Below, one piece after another: positions 10,015 through 12,046 of a stretch of DNA of 12,046 nucleotides. The stretch's first letter is position 1. Each line of letters begins with the position of its first letter. Below the pieces are notes generated by a model, which was not told where the DNA came from, ran no database searches, and saw only the letters and a program-made list of their open reading frames with translations. The DNA is from Nitrosospira multiformis (lineage in GTDB: Bacteria; Pseudomonadota; Gammaproteobacteria; Burkholderiales; UBA11063). Position numbers and translations under genes: made by a program. The stretch covers positions 1 through 12,046 of the forward strand of contig DYTA01000021.1 of the NCBI GenBank assembly GCA_020726205.1, read 5' to 3'.

Positions 10015-10500
10015 ATGCAAAAAACCATTCAATTTAGTTATGAAGAATATTCATCAAAAGAGGAACTAAATGCTGCAGATCGTGAGATCCTTGAGCAAGC
10101 TTTAGCAGCAGTTCCTTTTGCGTCACCTCAGTTTTCTCATTTTCATGTTGCTACGGCAGCTAGACTAGCAAATGGTAAAATTGAAACCAGTACAAATAAA
10201 GAAAATACTTCGATTATAACTTGTGCTGAACAAAATTTACTTTTGCATTTACATTCGGTATATCATGATTTTGCAATTGAAACCATTGCAGTTACATTCA
10301 AAAACATGAATCCAAATACAACTAGCGATTTTCCAATTACGCCATGTGGTAAATGCCGTCAGCTTTTGCTAGAAGCAGAAGACAAGGCAGGTAAACCGAT
10401 GCGTGTAATTATGGCAGGACAAGCAGGCAAAGTTTACGTAGTAAATGGCGTGCATAGTATGTTGCCATTAGCCTATAGTGAATCATTTTTACAGCACTAA
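10015..10500 (+). CDS. Cytidine deaminase-family protein, divergent
   Basis: This 161-residue protein has the zinc-dependent CDA fold signature. Cys70 and Glu72 form the CxE motif (TCAEQ), and Cys111 and Cys114 lie in PCGKCRQ, giving the three Zn ligands and the proton-shuttling Glu. The nucleoside-binding N-E pair is present in TNKEN (N61, E63). The usual reaction is hydrolytic deamination of cytidine and deoxycytidine to uridines for pyrimidine salvage in the cytoplasm. Two features are unusual: the Arg that follows the catalytic Glu in most homotetrameric CDAs (CAER) is Gln73 here, and the loop between TNKEN and Cys70 is two residues shorter than in the B. subtilis enzyme. VGAA is replaced by VATAA. 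The length and C-terminus (VNGVHSMLPLAYSESFL) recall the roughly 160-residue Bacteroidota form rather than E. coli Cdd. AGGAG at 10002-10006 sits 8 nt before the ATG; a terminator follows. Activity on cytidine is plausible, but another substrate is possible. Confidence 0.82.
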   Translation: MQKTIQFSYEEYSSKEELNAADREILEQALAAVPFASPQFSHFHVATAARLANGKIETSTNKENTSIITCAEQNLLLHLHSVYHDFAIETIAVTFKNMNPNTTSDFPITPCGKCRQLLLEAEDKAGKPMRVIMAGQAGKVYVVNGVHSMLPLAYSESFLQH

Positions 10501-10520
10501 TTATGTGAATTAATTTTGAG

Positions 10521-10554
10521 ATACCTTGCTTTTTATTAGCAGGGTATTATTTTA
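10521..10554 (+). terminator. Intrinsic terminator after the gyrB-deaminase unit
   Basis: A 10-bp stem with one G-U wobble (ATACCTTGCT at 10521-10530 with AGCAGGGTAT at 10538-10547) encloses a 7-nt loop and is followed by TATTTTAT. It begins 20 nt after the deaminase stop. A separate smaller hairpin (ACCAT/ATGGT, 10560-10575) follows, with no U-run. Confidence 0.8.
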
Positions 10555-10639
10555 TAAAGACCATTGTCCGATGGTTAATAAATTGGTAGTTATTTAGTTT
10601 ACTAATCTGGTTATGTAATTTGATTTCTGTGAGATGAAG

Positions 10640-11374
10640 ATGGAAAATCATAAACAATCATTAATATTAGAATGGCTCAAGAAATATATCCTGATGAGGG
10701 ATTTGAAGGCAAGAAGTCCAGAGGTTTTGAGTAGTTGTATTAAGTTACTAATCATTCCTTTCCTTGCATTTTACTTAATTCTACTTATGATGTTTGAAAT
10801 TCAATATGCACATAACTTTAATAAATTGGACGTATTAAATGGCACAGTAAAGATAAATCATTACACACAAAAGCAAGGTAAATATGGTAGGGAACCTGTA
10901 ATGGATTTACATGTGATATCTGAATCAACAGATGTCATTTACTATATTTCGCCAATTCGTAAATCTGATCAATTATTTGTTAATAGTAATAAGATCGAAG
11001 GACAGCAAGTTATGGTCTGGTATTTACCAGATAATAATAATTTTTATTTAATCAAATTTTTAAAAACAAATGAATTTAATGATTTCATGATCGTTAAAAA
11101 AACTCAAAATGAACTTATTAGAGATGGCAATTACGCAAAATTTTGGTTTCCATTGAAATCATTCTTAGCAATATTAGGCATAGTTATTGTACAGTTGTTA
11201 GCCATCAGATTTGAAATATTTAGAAATTACGATTTATATTTTGTTGAGCAGCGGTGGGATTGGCAACGACCAATTAAAACAATAGTAACCGCTAGACTGA
11301 TTATTGTATTTACGTTACTTTTAGTTTGGACGTTTTTGTCTGTTTATGAAATCCTGAAATTTTTGTGGTCTTAA
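10640..11374 (+). CDS. Hypothetical membrane protein with three predicted transmembrane helices
   Basis: I do not recognise a family. The 244-residue protein has a basic N-terminus, a hydrophobic helix at about 34-53 (LLIIPFLAFYLILLMMF), a region of some 100 residues with beta-rich alternation (NGTVKINHYTQ... to VMVWYLPDNNNFYLIKF), then two more helices at about 171-188 (SFLAILGIVIVQLLAI) and 219-236 (LIIVFTLLLVWTF). By the positive-inside rule the middle region should face the periplasm and the Arg/Trp-rich stretch between helices 2 and 3 (RFEIFRNYD...RWDWQRPIK) the cytoplasm. The layout recalls small membrane proteins with an embedded beta domain such as DUF3592 types, but only loosely. Of two in-frame ATGs, the one at 10640 is preferred because GAG lies 6 nt upstream; the ATG at 10634 directly abuts that GAG. 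Terminator upstream and hairpin downstream suggest a single-gene unit. Confidence 0.7.
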   Translation: MENHKQSLILEWLKKYILMRDLKARSPEVLSSCIKLLIIPFLAFYLILLMMFEIQYAHNFNKLDVLNGTVKINHYTQKQGKYGREPVMDLHVISESTDVIYYISPIRKSDQLFVNSNKIEGQQVMVWYLPDNNNFYLIKFLKTNEFNDFMIVKKTQNELIRDGNYAKFWFPLKSFLAILGIVIVQLLAIRFEIFRNYDLYFVEQRWDWQRPIKTIVTARLIIVFTLLLVWTFLSVYEILKFLWS

Positions 11375-11402
11375 ATTTTATTAATTGTAATTGTTCATCT
11401 GA

Positions 11403-11430
11403 TAACACAACCAACATTATGTTGGTGTTA
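11403..11430 (+). terminator. Hairpin between the membrane-protein and methyltransferase genes
   Basis: ACCAACA (11410-11416) pairs perfectly with TGTTGGT (11420-11426) around a 3-nt loop, and an alternative pairing extends the stem through TAAC/GTTA with a small bulge. It lies 28 nt after the preceding stop. Only CATTATGTATT follows, not a clear U-run, so termination is uncertain and a role in the downstream leader is possible. Confidence 0.4.
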
Positions 11431-11481
11431 CATTATGTATTAAATTATTAATATTTGTACTTCTTTTAGTGAGATAGTTTT

Positions 11482-12046
11482 ATGGAACATGGATTTTGGC
11501 ATCAAAAATGGGAAAATAATCAAATTGGATTCCATTTAAGCGAAGTTAATCAATTATTAGTTAAATATTTTCCACAAGATAAATTTAACGATAAGCCGAA
11601 GGTATTAGTTCCATTGTGTGGAAAAAGTAATGATTTATTATGGCTTGCAGATAATGCCAAAAATGTTGTTGGCTGTGAACTAAGTCCTGTGGCTTGTCAG
11701 CAATTTTTTGCTGAAAATCAGTTAGAACATCAGATCACGAAAGAGGATAATTTTCAGATTTTCTCAGCGAAAAATATGACATTATTCTGTGGTGATTTTT
11801 TTGCATTTTCTAAACAACATTGCGGTGAAATTGATTTGATTTACGATCGTGCCGCATTAGTTGCATTACCACCAATTATGCGCCAAGAATATGCTAAACA
11901 TATCAGTGAATTAGTAAAATCCAATAAATGGTATTTACTAATTACACTAAGCTATAATGATGAGAAACGAAATGCACCGCCTTTTTCGGTTACGCCTGAT
12001 GAAGTCGAGCAACTCTTTGCAAATAATTTCACTATTCAGCATTGTG
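11482..12046 (+). CDS. tpm: Thiopurine S-methyltransferase family protein, partial (C-terminus beyond right edge)
   Basis: This SAM-dependent class I methyltransferase gene starts at an ATG with GAG 8 nt upstream and stays open for 188 codons to the window edge; bacterial members are about 215-220 residues, so roughly 30 are missing. The N-terminus FWHQKWENNQIGFH (5-18) is typical, motif I is VLVPLCGKSNDLLWLA (41-56), the ribose-binding acidic residue is E66 in VVGCELS, and DRAALVALPP (122-131) and PPFSVTPDEV (166-175) are family signatures. These features separate it from other small methyltransferases. The family methylates thiols such as thiopurines, and bacterial members have been linked to volatilisation of selenium and tellurium compounds; the natural substrate is unclear. 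No frameshift is visible. Confidence 0.9.
   Translation, partial: MEHGFWHQKWENNQIGFHLSEVNQLLVKYFPQDKFNDKPKVLVPLCGKSNDLLWLADNAKNVVGCELSPVACQQFFAENQLEHQITKEDNFQIFSAKNMTLFCGDFFAFSKQHCGEIDLIYDRAALVALPPIMRQEYAKHISELVKSNKWYLLITLSYNDEKRNAPPFSVTPDEVEQLFANNFTIQHC

Noticed and set aside
10556..10580. Small hairpin ACCAT...ATGGT before the membrane-protein gene
   Set aside because: Five-base arms with no U-run and no match to a known leader; likely chance after the real terminator.

Overview
This is a chromosomal segment around dnaA from an AT-rich proteobacterium, most likely a betaproteobacterium. The clues are dnaA-dnaN-gyrB in a row with no recF, a PhaR regulator beside rimO, a short PHA-granule phasin, and beta/gamma-type RimO and GyrB (800 aa, with the long-form insertion). 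The strong A/T bias (AAA, TTA and ATT codons throughout) resembles low-GC lineages near Neisseriales, but species cannot be named from this sequence.

Left half, minus strand (read right to left from about 4092): phaR (PHA-responsive repressor), rimO (ribosomal protein S12 methylthiotransferase), a phospholipase D-superfamily lipoprotein, a fragment of a GNAT acetyltransferase, and an EamA/DMT-type transporter that runs off the left edge. The lipoprotein resembles eukaryotic PLD3/PLD4 in motif layout. The GNAT remnant overlaps the end of the lipoprotein gene and abuts the transporter, which suggests a past rearrangement.

Centre: phaR and the phasin gene are divergent across about 175 bp that carry a GC-rich palindrome, a good candidate PhaR operator, and a candidate phasin promoter. 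The phasin gene ends at a strong intrinsic terminator, which insulates it from dnaA.

Right half, plus strand: dnaA (initiator), dnaN (sliding clamp) and gyrB (gyrase B) form the replication cluster. They are followed at 27 bp by a divergent cytidine-deaminase-family gene of the long Bacteroidota-like form and then a terminator. Next come an unrecognised three-helix membrane protein, a hairpin, and the first 188 codons of a thiopurine S-methyltransferase family gene cut by the right edge. No tRNA, rRNA, CRISPR array or insertion sequence is visible, and no near-consensus DnaA-box cluster was found by eye next to dnaA. No gene-free stretch exceeds 300 bp. The core genes are ordinary. The most unusual items are the PLD3/4-like lipoprotein, the GNAT remnant, the altered deaminase active site, and the placement of PHA-granule genes against dnaA.
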